Part shown: piece by piece, positions 35,661 to 43,862 of the stretch
How the letters are laid out: every line of letters starts with the position of its first letter
How positions within the stretch are numbered: position 1 is the stretch's first letter
From: DYQY01 sp964643725
GTDB lineage: Bacteria; Margulisbacteria; Riflemargulisbacteria; GWF2-35-9; DYQY01
Reading direction: 5' to 3'
Assembly: GCA_964643725.1 (NCBI GenBank)
Contig: CAZXTL010000002.1
Coordinates: 1-64,000 of the forward strand
Length of the DNA: 64,000 nucleotides
Notes under the pieces: generated by a model
Told to the model about the DNA's origin: nothing
Database searches by the model: none
What the model saw: the letters and a program-made list of their open reading frames with translations, nothing else
Made by a program: the position numbers and the translations under genes

Positions 35661-36670
35661 CCTTCAATTATCCCCTCAAGGATTACCTTCTTAGAGCCTT
35701 TAGCAATGTTTCCAATAATTGTAATTGCTGGGTCTTCCTCTGTAATTTTGTCTGCTGTTTCTTGATCTGTAACCATTACCATACCCACGCTCATATTAAA
35801 TGTTTTATACATCTCATGGTCTGAAATATTACCTACTCGCTGGATTGCTTCAAAAATTGGAAGCTTTTCCCAACTTGTGGTATCTATTACTGCGTCTAAT
35901 CCTTCAGAAAGAACGCGTTCAACATTCTCTCTAAGTCCTCCACCAGTAATATTGGCAATAGCATGAATATCATACTTGGAACAAAGCAGTAATACTTTCT
36001 GAACATAAATGATTGTTGGAATTAATGCTTCTTCCGTTAATAATTGTCTAGCTTCCCCTTGCAATCTATCTATTACTTTTCTAGCAAGAGTATATCCGTT
36101 ACTATGTAGACCTGAAGATGCAAGCCTGAGAATAACATCTCCTGCCTTTACTTTCTCTCCAGTAATTATTTTCTTTTTATCAACTATTCCTACAGCGAAC
36201 CCAGCTAAGTCGTAATCACCTTTTTTGTATACATCTCTCATCTCTGCTGTTTCGCCACCGATTAAGGCACATCTAGATTTTTTACATCCTTCAACAACAC
36301 CATCTACGATTAAAGCTACTTTATCAGGGTCTAACTGATGTATACCTATGTAATCTAAAAAGAATAAAGGCTTTGCACCTAAACAAATAATATCGTTTAC
36401 ACACATTGCAACTAAATCAATACCAATCGTATCGTGTTTATCTTGCTCTATTGCTAATAATAATTTGGTGCCTACGCCATCAGTACCTGAAACAAGAACA
36501 GGCTCTGTATACTCAGAAATATCTGGACAAAATAAACCACCGAAACTACCAAAGTTATCTAATACTTGTGAGTTAAAAGTACTCTTTACTTTAGGGGTAA
36601 ATTTCTTAACTGATGCGTATCCAGCTTCGATATCAACGCCGGCATCTTTGTATGAAAGTGATTCGTTCAT
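35657..36670 (-). CDS. purM: Phosphoribosylformylglycinamidine cyclo-ligase
   Basis: Makes aminoimidazole ribotide (AIR) from FGAM with ATP. The 337-residue protein has SYKDAGVDIEAGYASV at the N-terminus, LVSGTDGVGTKLLLAI with the nucleotide-binding region, and ITGGGLRENVERVL. First gene of the purM-purN-purH-HD operon, with GGAG upstream of the start. Length is typical. Confidence 0.96.
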   Translation of the reverse strand: MNESLSYKDAGVDIEAGYASVKKFTPKVKSTFNSQVLDNFGSFGGLFCPDISEYTEPVLVSGTDGVGTKLLLAIEQDKHDTIGIDLVAMCVNDIICLGAKPLFFLDYIGIHQLDPDKVALIVDGVVEGCKKSRCALIGGETAEMRDVYKKGDYDLAGFAVGIVDKKKIITGEKVKAGDVILRLASSGLHSNGYTLARKVIDRLQGEARQLLTEEALIPTIIYVQKVLLLCSKYDIHAIANITGGGLRENVERVLSEGLDAVIDTTSWEKLPIFEAIQRVGNISDHEMYKTFNMSVGMVMVTDQETADKITEEDPAITIIGNIAKGSKKVILEGIIEG

Positions 36671-36721
36671 AAGTTATTATTCTCCGTTCTTAATTCTATT
36701 TAAAGGTAATTTTCAGTGATT

Positions 36722-36748
36722 AGTATAACATATCTAATAGTTTTTCAA
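36722..36748 (-). promoter_or_regulatory. Possible promoter of the pur operon
   Basis: On the minus strand TATACT (36722-36727) lies about 50 bases upstream of purM, with TTGAAA (36743-36748) 15 bases further out, or TTTTGA (36745-36750) at the preferred 17-base spacing. The boxes are imperfect and the region is very AT-rich, so this is tentative. No purine riboswitch or PurR-like box was noticed. Confidence 0.35.
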
Positions 36749-36883
36749 AAAAGGGATTTCTTGACTTTATTTTTTTATATAATTCCTTTCCAAAAACAAC
36801 CATTTTTTATTAGTGAGTCTAACTAGCTATAATAAAAGTAAACTTTTAAATTCTTTATGTTAAGGTCTCTTTATTATCTTATT

Positions 36884-37357
36884 GTTACTTTTGCTTGATC
36901 AAAAGTAACGCAATGCAACTCTTGCCTACGGCTTCGAGGACAGCCACTAAGCTCCTGTGTCGCTAAGTGGACTGTTACAAGAGTGCTCCAACTCGCTGCG
37001 TGACTTTTGGGTAATTTTCTTCGCACCACTGCGTGGAGCTAAATGCTCGAAAATTACTACAAAGGCATCTTGCTCAAATTACGCACTCAGTTTAAAACGA
37101 ATAAATATATATTTAATAAAATAAAAAATACTGTCCCGTAGCACTCTGAACGAATATAAAATCGTAGGTATTTCGAAATCATTTAACGGTGTTAGCTAAG
37201 AAAAAGACAATGTCGCAATGCTCCCGCAGGTTCAAAATTAAATAATAAAGATGGCAGTACGCTTACAGGGTGATAAGAAATACCCCAGATTTTAATGAAG
37301 AGAATTTGCGTAGGGACGAGGGGATTAATAAGGGGCGCGGAGCCCCTTATTGAAAAA
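36884..37357. repeat. Composite intergenic repeat, copy B
   Basis: The 740-base gap between purM and ribF has no gene. It contains the same 26-base palindrome as copy A (36884-36909), CCACTAAGCTCC...CGCTAAGTGG, and a longer inverted pair GTAATTTTC/GAAAATTAC (37011-37019 with 37049-37057). About 37125-37300 holds the second module in the opposite orientation to copy A (GCAATGCTCCCGCAGGTTCA, GATGGCAGTA). AATAAGGGGC/GCCCCTTATT (37327-37351) is a strong stem without a T-run. This looks like layered miniature elements. Confidence 0.75.
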
Positions 37358-37410
37358 GAATTTTAAAGTTTACTTTTAATAAGCCAAGTTAGTGCAACTA
37401 ACTAATAAAA

Positions 37411-38286
37411 TTATTTTATAGACTTAACATCTTTAGCTATTTGTTCCTTTAGCGCTTCAAAGGAAACAAACTTTTGAGATGGACGCAAAAACTTAGAAAA
37501 AGATAACTTAACTTTTTGCCCATAAAGATCTCCTGAAAAATCAATCAAAAACGCTTCTAACTCCAAGTGATCTTCTCTGTCGAGTAAACTTATTGCTACT
37601 TTATATTCTCTATTATCGTTCAAAAGAACCTTACCTGCATAAACCCCAGGCATCGGTAACTGTTTCTTATCATCAATAACTAGGTTAATTGTTGGGAAGC
37701 CTAAGGTTCTACCAACTCCCTTACCTTTCACCACTTCTGAAATACAAAAGAACTCATACCCAAGCATACTATTAGCTTTGTTTAACCTACCAGAAATAAG
37801 ATGTTCTCTAACTGTTGTACTCTTGGCTATTTCGCCATCAACTAAAACCGGAGGAATTACAATAAGCTCGACATCTAGATTTCTTTTATGGATATATTGT
37901 TCTATCTCTAGAACTCCACCCTCAAGTCTTCTGCCAAACCGAAAATCCCAACCAACAATAATCTTCTTTGGTGCAAAAGTTTCCTCTATAAACTGCATAA
38001 AATAATCAGCAGATTGAGAAGCAAACCTTTTATCAAATTCTACAAATAAAAAATTCTTAAATAAACTCTTCTTTTCTTCCAACACAGTAAGACATTTTAT
38101 ATCTTTGGAAAACAATGCTTTCGGTAAAGGCCAAAACGCCAGTGCATAATCTGCTCTTTTAAGTAATTCAATGTGCCCTAAATGACAACCATCAAACGCA
38201 CCAATGGCAATAGCTTTACCTTTAATGGTTGTGAGATTAACTCCCTGATTATATTTACTTAAAAGTTTGCTAAACTTTTCATTCAC
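37411..38286 (-). CDS. ribF: Riboflavin kinase/FMN adenylyltransferase
   Basis: Makes FMN and FAD from riboflavin. The N-terminal nucleotidyltransferase half has IAIGAFDGCHLGHIELLKRA and VGWDFRFGRRLEGG; the C-terminal kinase half has GKGVGRTLGFPTINL and MPGVYAGKV. About 291 residues from a GTG start with GAGG nine bases upstream, overlapping truB by eight bases; an ATG 15 bases earlier is possible. Last gene of the nusA operon, a known position downstream of truB. Confidence 0.95.
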   Translation of the reverse strand: MNEKFSKLLSKYNQGVNLTTIKGKAIAIGAFDGCHLGHIELLKRADYALAFWPLPKALFSKDIKCLTVLEEKKSLFKNFLFVEFDKRFASQSADYFMQFIEETFAPKKIIVGWDFRFGRRLEGGVLEIEQYIHKRNLDVELIVIPPVLVDGEIAKSTTVREHLISGRLNKANSMLGYEFFCISEVVKGKGVGRTLGFPTINLVIDDKKQLPMPGVYAGKVLLNDNREYKVAISLLDREDHLELEAFLIDFSGDLYGQKVKLSFSKFLRPSQKFVSFEALKEQIAKDVKSIK

Positions 38287-38968
38287 TTTTATTTTCCTCA
38301 TAAAAAGAATTTAATTCTTTGGAATCTTTAAGTAAAAAATCACCAACAGCAGTTCGCACTAACTTACTACAAACACCCACTGTTCCTAATACCACGCCTA
38401 AGTCAAAAGCCAAAGACCTAACATAGGTACCTTTGGATACTTTAGCCCTAAAACAAGCTTGTGGATATTCGGCATCGGTAAAACTTAATAACTCAAAAGA
38501 ATATATTTTTACTCTTCTTGAATCAATAACTACTTCTATACCTTCTCTAGCATACTCATATAACTTCTTGCCATCTTTTTTAATAGCAGAGTATTTAGGT
38601 GGGAATTGATCAATCTCTCCTAGAAATTGTTGCATTGATTCTTCTATCTTTTCTTGAGTTAAGCCAACTGGAGGAAGATTAGTTACAACCGCGCCATCTA
38701 AATCGTGACTTTCTGTCTCTATCCCAAAAGTTACTTCAAATTCATATTCTTTATCTGTTCCTGTAAGCTCAGTTAATTGCGTAGTAAACTTTTTACCAAC
38801 TGCAACAACTAAGACACCAGTTGCTAATGGATCTAACGTTCCTGCATGACCTATCTTCTTTTCACCTGACAAATGTTTGAACTTATTAACAACATCAAAA
38901 GATGTCCAACCTTGTGGTTTATTTATATTATAAAATCCATGAGGAAAAGTAATTTTGTTTTCCATCAA
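38279..38968 (-). CDS. truB: tRNA pseudouridine(55) synthase
   Basis: Isomerises U55 in the T loop of tRNAs. The 229-residue protein is short and lacks a long C-terminal PUA domain. It contains NINKPQGWTSFDVVNKFKHL, the catalytic aspartate in HAGTLDPLATGVLVVAVG, and FPPKYSAIKKDGKKLYEYAR. It overlaps nrnA by four bases and ribF by eight. Standard operon neighbour of rbfA and infB. Confidence 0.95.
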   Translation of the reverse strand: MMENKITFPHGFYNINKPQGWTSFDVVNKFKHLSGEKKIGHAGTLDPLATGVLVVAVGKKFTTQLTELTGTDKEYEFEVTFGIETESHDLDGAVVTNLPPVGLTQEKIEESMQQFLGEIDQFPPKYSAIKKDGKKLYEYAREGIEVVIDSRRVKIYSFELLSFTDAEYPQACFRAKVSKGTYVRSLAFDLGVVLGTVGVCSKLVRTAVGDFLLKDSKELNSFYEENKSE

Positions 38969-39930
38969 AAACTCTCTGCGTATTCTTTTACAGTCTTTCT
39001 TATTTCTGCAATTTGCAACTCAATATCAGTTAATGGCAAAGTTGCTCCAGAAGCACCAGGATGTCCCCCACCTCCGAATTTACCTGCAAGTTCTCTGACA
39101 CTTAAGGTTTTGTCCTTAGAACGAAAGCTAATCTTAACCTTATCTTCTACTCTTCTAACTAATACAGCAACTTTGACGCCTTTAATTGCTCTTATCTGAT
39201 CGATTAACCCTTCAGTTAACCCAGCGTTATCATCTATATAAGAAAATGCTACTCCATTACCGAAGAACTCAACATTACGAATAGCCTCTGCCAGTAACTG
39301 TAGTTTATTTAAGGAAACCTCTTCATATAAACCTTGAACTATCTTAAAATAAGTTTCCATTCCACAAATAGCCATTATCTCTGAAATAATAAGAAATAAA
39401 GCTGGATGCGTATTCACAAACTGAAATCTTCCAGTATCTGCGATTATTGCAGTCAACGTCGCTTTTGCAGTTAAAGCATCAGGTTTCCAGGCAAGTTTTT
39501 TAAATAAATCATAAACAACTTCACCAGTTGCCGAGGCTTCTTTTACAATATTTAAACTACCAAAAGAATTATTGTCACCATGATGATCTATATTTACTAT
39601 ATGTTGAAAAGAATGGAAATAGCTCTTAAGTGCCCCAACTCTATCTGGATTGCTACTATCAAGAACAATAAGTAACTCTGCCCCAAAATTAGTTATCTGG
39701 TCTTCACTTATTCGTTTATCAGCAAACCCAGGCAATAACTCATTCCACAATTCTTCATCTAAATTACTAAAACAAAACCGATATTCTTTGCCAATAGAAT
39801 TCAAATATCCGCAAAATGCGTATAAAGAACCAACCGCATCCCCATCAGGGAAATCATGTGTTAAAAGCAAGATCTTAGAAGATTGAGAAATAACTTCTTT
39901 AAGTTCGTCTATCTCTTTTCTAGTGATCAT
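38965..39930 (-). CDS. nrnA: DHH-family oligoribonuclease/PAP phosphatase
   Basis: Degrades short RNA oligomers and 3'-phosphoadenosine 5'-phosphate. The 321-residue protein has the DHH motifs in order: LLTHDFPDGDAVGSLYAF, LIVLDSSNPDRVGAL, NIDHHGDNNSFG, and the DHHA1 motif FGGGGHPGASGATL. Its start shares a base with the rbfA stop (39930). NrnA between rbfA and truB is a common arrangement. Confidence 0.94.
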   Translation of the reverse strand: MITRKEIDELKEVISQSSKILLLTHDFPDGDAVGSLYAFCGYLNSIGKEYRFCFSNLDEELWNELLPGFADKRISEDQITNFGAELLIVLDSSNPDRVGALKSYFHSFQHIVNIDHHGDNNSFGSLNIVKEASATGEVVYDLFKKLAWKPDALTAKATLTAIIADTGRFQFVNTHPALFLIISEIMAICGMETYFKIVQGLYEEVSLNKLQLLAEAIRNVEFFGNGVAFSYIDDNAGLTEGLIDQIRAIKGVKVAVLVRRVEDKVKISFRSKDKTLSVRELAGKFGGGGHPGASGATLPLTDIELQIAEIRKTVKEYAESF

Positions 39931-40286
39931 TAAAAATTCTCCTCTGGTTTCTCCTCGGGGACATCTAATGCATTAATTTTTTCAATTAATGTTGTACCAT
40001 TTTTTACGGATTCATCTATCAGAAAAGTTAATTCAGGAACCTTTCTTAACTTCAAAAGTTTTGCTAATCTACCTCTAATAAAGCCTTTTGCATTATTTAT
40101 TTTCTCGAAATCTTTATTGGGATGCTTGGAGAAAAAACTGATATATATTTTGGCATAATAACTGTCTCTTGAAAGCTCCACATAAGGGATACTAAATAAC
40201 TGAACACTGTCTTTGAGTTCTCTACTGATTACATCTGAAACGATTCTCTTGATCTCTTCAGCTACACGAACGTGTCTTTCAACCAT
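39930..40286 (-). CDS. rbfA: Ribosome-binding factor A
   Basis: Cold-shock and 30S maturation factor with a KH-like fold. The 118-residue product starts MVERHVRVAEEIKRIVSDVI and contains DSYYAKIYISFFSKH and LRKVPELTFLIDESVKNGT, which match RbfA. Four bases separate it from infB. Confidence 0.95.
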   Translation of the reverse strand: MVERHVRVAEEIKRIVSDVISRELKDSVQLFSIPYVELSRDSYYAKIYISFFSKHPNKDFEKINNAKGFIRGRLAKLLKLRKVPELTFLIDESVKNGTTLIEKINALDVPEEKPEENF

Positions 40287-40290
40287 AATG

Positions 40291-42330
40291 CTATAGAGGT
40301 TTTACCTCTTTTAAGGTAAATACTTTTATTAAGTCACCTTCAATATAATCTTCAAATCCATCAATAACAATACCACACTCAAACCCATTAGAAACTTCTC
40401 TTACATCATCCTTAAATCTCTTCAAGGAATCCAAGCTTCCATCATAAATTAAAGTATTACCACGATAAATCTCTAAATCATTACCTCTAACAACTTTACC
40501 TTGAGTAATAAAACATCCAGCAATAGCTCCAACTTTAGAAAACTTAAATAGCTGCCTTACTTCTGCAGTACCAGTAAGCTCTTTTGCAAAAACTGGTTTT
40601 ATCATACCTTTTGCAGTTGATTCAATATCCTCTAACAATTTATAAATAATGCTATATAGCTTTATAACAACACCTTCGTCTTCTGCCTTAGCTTTAATCT
40701 CAATTGGAACTCCAACGTGAAAGCCCATAATAATTGCGTGAGACGCATTGGCAAGCATAACATCTGACTCAGTGATAAGACCGATTGCACTATGTACAAC
40801 GTGGATATTAGCATCTAATAAATCTATTTTATTAATTGACCCTAAAATAGCTTCCATGGAACCTTGCGCATCTGCTTTTATAATCAAATTAAGAGTTGTC
40901 ATCTCTCCTGCATTAATTTTTCTGGAAAACTCATCTAAACTAACTGTCTTCTTCTGTTGTCTCTTAAGATCAATCAGCTCGTCAGCCCTGCTTGTAGCTA
41001 TTCTCTTTGCTTCTTTATCAGTATTTACTACCTGCATAACATCTCCAACTCCAGGAACATCTGAAAGACCAAGAATCATTACAGGAGTTGAAGGACCTGC
41101 TTCTTTAATCTTATTCCCTTTATCATCAATAAGCGCACGTATCTTTCCATGAACTGGACCAATAACAAACGGATTCCCAACTCTTAGTGTACCGCTTTTA
41201 ACTAGTACCGTAGCAATTGGACCTGTATTCTTTGATAAATTTGCTTCTAATATTATGCCTGTTGCCTTTTTATGAGGATTAGCCTTAAGTTCTTCTGTTT
41301 CTGCAACCAAAAGCACCATCTCTAAAAACTCTTCAATTCCTGTTCTTTCTTTAGCAGAAATATTTACAAAAATATTATTACCACCCCAATCTTCAGGGAT
41401 AATATTAAAATCAGCTAACTGCTGCTTAACCCTATCGGGATTAGCATCTGGTTTGTCCATCTTGTTTATAGCAACTATAATCGGAACCTTTGCTGATTGA
41501 GCATGATGAATTGCTTCTTTAGTCTGAGGCATTACTCCATCATCAGCAGCTACTACTAAAACAACAATATCTGTTACATTAGCGCCTCTTGCACGTATTT
41601 CAGTAAAGGCTTCATGGCCAGGAGTATCGATAAAAGTTATCATTTTACTATTAATCTCTACCTGATAAGCACCAATATGTTGGGTTATTCCACCTGATTC
41701 ACCATCTACAACGTTTGTTTTTCTAATAGCATCAAGTAATTTAGTCTTACCATGGTCAACGTGTCCCATTACAGTAACTACTGGTGGTCTTTCTTTTAAA
41801 AATCTCTCATCTTCATCTATTTCTAAAAGATATATTTCTTCTCTTCTTTGCTGTTTCTTCTGAGACGTATCTGAGCTTTGTTGCTCAAGAACAATATTGA
41901 ATTCTTGTGCCATCTCAGATGCTAACTCAAGATCAATGCTTTGGTTAAGATTAAGCATCATCCCCTTTTGTAAAATTAAAGTCATAACTTGCTTTAAAGG
42001 GATATCAATAAGATCACAAAACTCTTTAACAGTTAAGCTGTCCTTATTAACAATAACTATTCTTATTTCTGGGGCTGGGGCAACATCTTCTTTTGTAACA
42101 ATTACTTTCTCTTCCAAAGCTACAGGAGCCTGAACTGGAAGAACAACTTCTTCCTTCTGTTCTTCTACTTTAGGTAGCTTAAGGTCATCAAGATACTTGA
42201 TTGCTTTCTTTATATCGTCATCGTGTAGCACAGAGGCGTGACTCTTTACTTCTATTCCTACTTTAGACAAAACACCTATTAGTGCCTTGGTAGTAAGTTC
42301 TAACTCTTTTGCAACCTCATGTACTCTCAA
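40291..42330 (-). CDS. infB: Translation initiation factor IF-2
   Basis: GTPase that places initiator tRNA on the ribosome. The 679-residue protein has an N-terminal IF2_N domain (VHEVAKELELTTKALIGVLS), a short linker, a second IF2_N-like segment (DSLTVKEFCDLIDIPLKQVM), then the G domain with VMGHVDHGKTKLLDAIR, DTPGHEAFTEIRARG and NKMDKPDAN, and C-terminal domains II to IV. It has a shorter linker than E. coli IF-2. Follows nusA after a 126-base gap; rimP, rnpM and an L7Ae-like gene, often present near here, are absent. Confidence 0.97.
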   Translation of the reverse strand: MRVHEVAKELELTTKALIGVLSKVGIEVKSHASVLHDDDIKKAIKYLDDLKLPKVEEQKEEVVLPVQAPVALEEKVIVTKEDVAPAPEIRIVIVNKDSLTVKEFCDLIDIPLKQVMTLILQKGMMLNLNQSIDLELASEMAQEFNIVLEQQSSDTSQKKQQRREEIYLLEIDEDERFLKERPPVVTVMGHVDHGKTKLLDAIRKTNVVDGESGGITQHIGAYQVEINSKMITFIDTPGHEAFTEIRARGANVTDIVVLVVAADDGVMPQTKEAIHHAQSAKVPIIVAINKMDKPDANPDRVKQQLADFNIIPEDWGGNNIFVNISAKERTGIEEFLEMVLLVAETEELKANPHKKATGIILEANLSKNTGPIATVLVKSGTLRVGNPFVIGPVHGKIRALIDDKGNKIKEAGPSTPVMILGLSDVPGVGDVMQVVNTDKEAKRIATSRADELIDLKRQQKKTVSLDEFSRKINAGEMTTLNLIIKADAQGSMEAILGSINKIDLLDANIHVVHSAIGLITESDVMLANASHAIIMGFHVGVPIEIKAKAEDEGVVIKLYSIIYKLLEDIESTAKGMIKPVFAKELTGTAEVRQLFKFSKVGAIAGCFITQGKVVRGNDLEIYRGNTLIYDGSLDSLKRFKDDVREVSNGFECGIVIDGFEDYIEGDLIKVFTLKEVKPL

Positions 42331-42398
42331 AACAATAACTCCTTTACCTCTCTCGCTGTAACAAACAATATCTTCATAACATCTTTCTTGTCAGCACC

Positions 42399-42426
42399 CT
42401 CTCCATCACAATAGTGACGGAGAGGA
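42399..42426. repeat. CCTCTCC/GGAGAGG hairpin between nusA and infB
   Basis: CCTCTCC and GGAGAGG flank an inner TCAC/GTGA stem, giving a hairpin with two paired segments. The outer arms are the same as in the palindrome nested in repeat copy A, so this is likely the same mobile palindrome family. It sits within the nusA-infB transcript and may affect processing. Confidence 0.6.
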
Positions 42427-42456
42427 TTTACAAATTATATTTTCTTTACTAATAAG

Positions 42457-43755
42457 TTACAAACTTTCTTTAACCTTATCAAATATCTCCAAGTCTATAT
42501 TACTAGTTGAACTTTTAACTTTAAAGCCTAGTGCTTCAAGCTTAGCAAGGAAATCATTAACATCCATCCCTAAACTAAGTGCAGCTTCGTTAACCTTAAT
42601 CTTTTTTGATTCTTCATGTTCTGGATTAATAGCATCTGACTTTATACCTTGATCATCAGCTATTACCTCTTGAGCATTGTTCTTTTCTGCCATTAACTTT
42701 TCAAGTAAATTGGACTCCATGTCACCTTTTTTGATAACATCAATACTCCAACCAACAAGCTTAGAAGCAAGCCTTACATTTAAACCACCTTTACCAATAG
42801 CTAGAGATAATTGTTCTTCATCTACTAAAGCTCTTGCTTTACGAGAGTCTCTATCAATTATTTCTACTTTGGCAACAGATGCAGGTTTTAGAGAATTAGC
42901 GATAAACACTTCTGGATCATCACTCCATTCAATAATATCTACTTTTTCACCGTTAATTTCCTTAAGAATAGTCTGAATCCTTGCACCCATTCTACCAACA
43001 CAAGTACCAACAGCACCAACTGATTCATCATTAGATTTAACAGCTATCTTTGTTCTATATCCTGCTTTCCTAGAGATTGCCTTAATCTCAATAACACCTT
43101 GAGATATCTCTGGAACTTCTAGTTCAAACATCTTTTGAACAAACCCTTCATGTGATCTTGAAACAATTACTTCAGGACCCCTGTTTGTCTTTACTATCTC
43201 TACAAAAAATAACTTAATTCTGTCTTTTATTCTATATTCTTCTCCAGGAATCTGGTTCCTGACATCAAGGATTGCTTCTGTTCTTCCAAGATTTATAAGA
43301 TAATTCTTACCTTCTTTTCTCTGAACCACACCAATAATAAGATTACCAATTCTGTCCTTATATTCTTCAAAAATTGAGTTCTTTTCGCTCTCAATAATTC
43401 TTTGCATAATAACTTGTTTTGCTTTTTGGGCAGCGATTCTTCCAAATTCAGGAGGATTAAAAGCTATTTCAATATCCTGTCCATTCTTTACTTTTGGATC
43501 ATACTCTTTAGCTTCTTTTAAAGAGATCTCAAACATTGGGTCTTCAACTGTTTTAACTACAGTCTTTGTAACAAATATCTGACATTCTCCTTCTTTTTCA
43601 TCCAAAACTGCTTTTAAATTCTCTTCAGTACCATGATATCTTTTTGCAGCAACGATTAAAGCGTCTTTAATTGCTTGTAAAACGTCTTCCTTTGGTATAC
43701 CTCTTTCAGCTTGTATCTGGTTTACTACTTCATGCAAACCGGGTATTTTTATCAT
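42457..43755 (-). CDS. nusA: Transcription factor NusA, with an IF2_N-like C-terminal domain
   Basis: NusA controls pausing, termination and antitermination. The 432-residue protein has the N-terminal polymerase-binding domain, an S1 domain (IIGVVQRKEGKNYLINLGRT), and KH domains (CVGRMGARIQTILKEINGEK; SLAIGKGGLNVRLASKL). After the second KH domain comes a polar linker and, at about residues 388-432, KVNEAALSLGMDVNDFLAKL followed by EALGFKVKS. This resembles the IF2_N repeat of infB (residues 3-30) next door. rimP is absent upstream. First gene of the operon. Confidence 0.95.
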   Translation of the reverse strand: MIKIPGLHEVVNQIQAERGIPKEDVLQAIKDALIVAAKRYHGTEENLKAVLDEKEGECQIFVTKTVVKTVEDPMFEISLKEAKEYDPKVKNGQDIEIAFNPPEFGRIAAQKAKQVIMQRIIESEKNSIFEEYKDRIGNLIIGVVQRKEGKNYLINLGRTEAILDVRNQIPGEEYRIKDRIKLFFVEIVKTNRGPEVIVSRSHEGFVQKMFELEVPEISQGVIEIKAISRKAGYRTKIAVKSNDESVGAVGTCVGRMGARIQTILKEINGEKVDIIEWSDDPEVFIANSLKPASVAKVEIIDRDSRKARALVDEEQLSLAIGKGGLNVRLASKLVGWSIDVIKKGDMESNLLEKLMAEKNNAQEVIADDQGIKSDAINPEHEESKKIKVNEAALSLGMDVNDFLAKLEALGFKVKSSTSNIDLEIFDKVKESL

Positions 43756-43785
43756 TTCTATGCTCCTTATTTCTCTTTATAAAAT

Positions 43786-43811
43786 AAAAAAAGTGGGAAA
43801 GCCCACCTTTT
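43786..43811 (-). terminator. Rho-independent terminator after comEC
   Basis: On the minus strand AAAAGGTGGG and CCCACTTTTTTT form a stem with one unpaired base and a four-base loop, followed directly by a T-rich run. It lies about 50 bases beyond the comEC stop and 31 bases before the nusA start. It would insulate nusA from comEC transcription. Confidence 0.8.
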
Positions 43812-43862
43812 CTTACAGCTAAAATATTATATAACGTTATACGACTTACTACAAGATTTCAT

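Noticed and set aside
37327..37351. AATAAGGGGC stem as terminator of ribF
   Set aside because: Neither strand has a U-run after the stem, and it is about 60 bases from the ribF stop within a repeat-rich gap.
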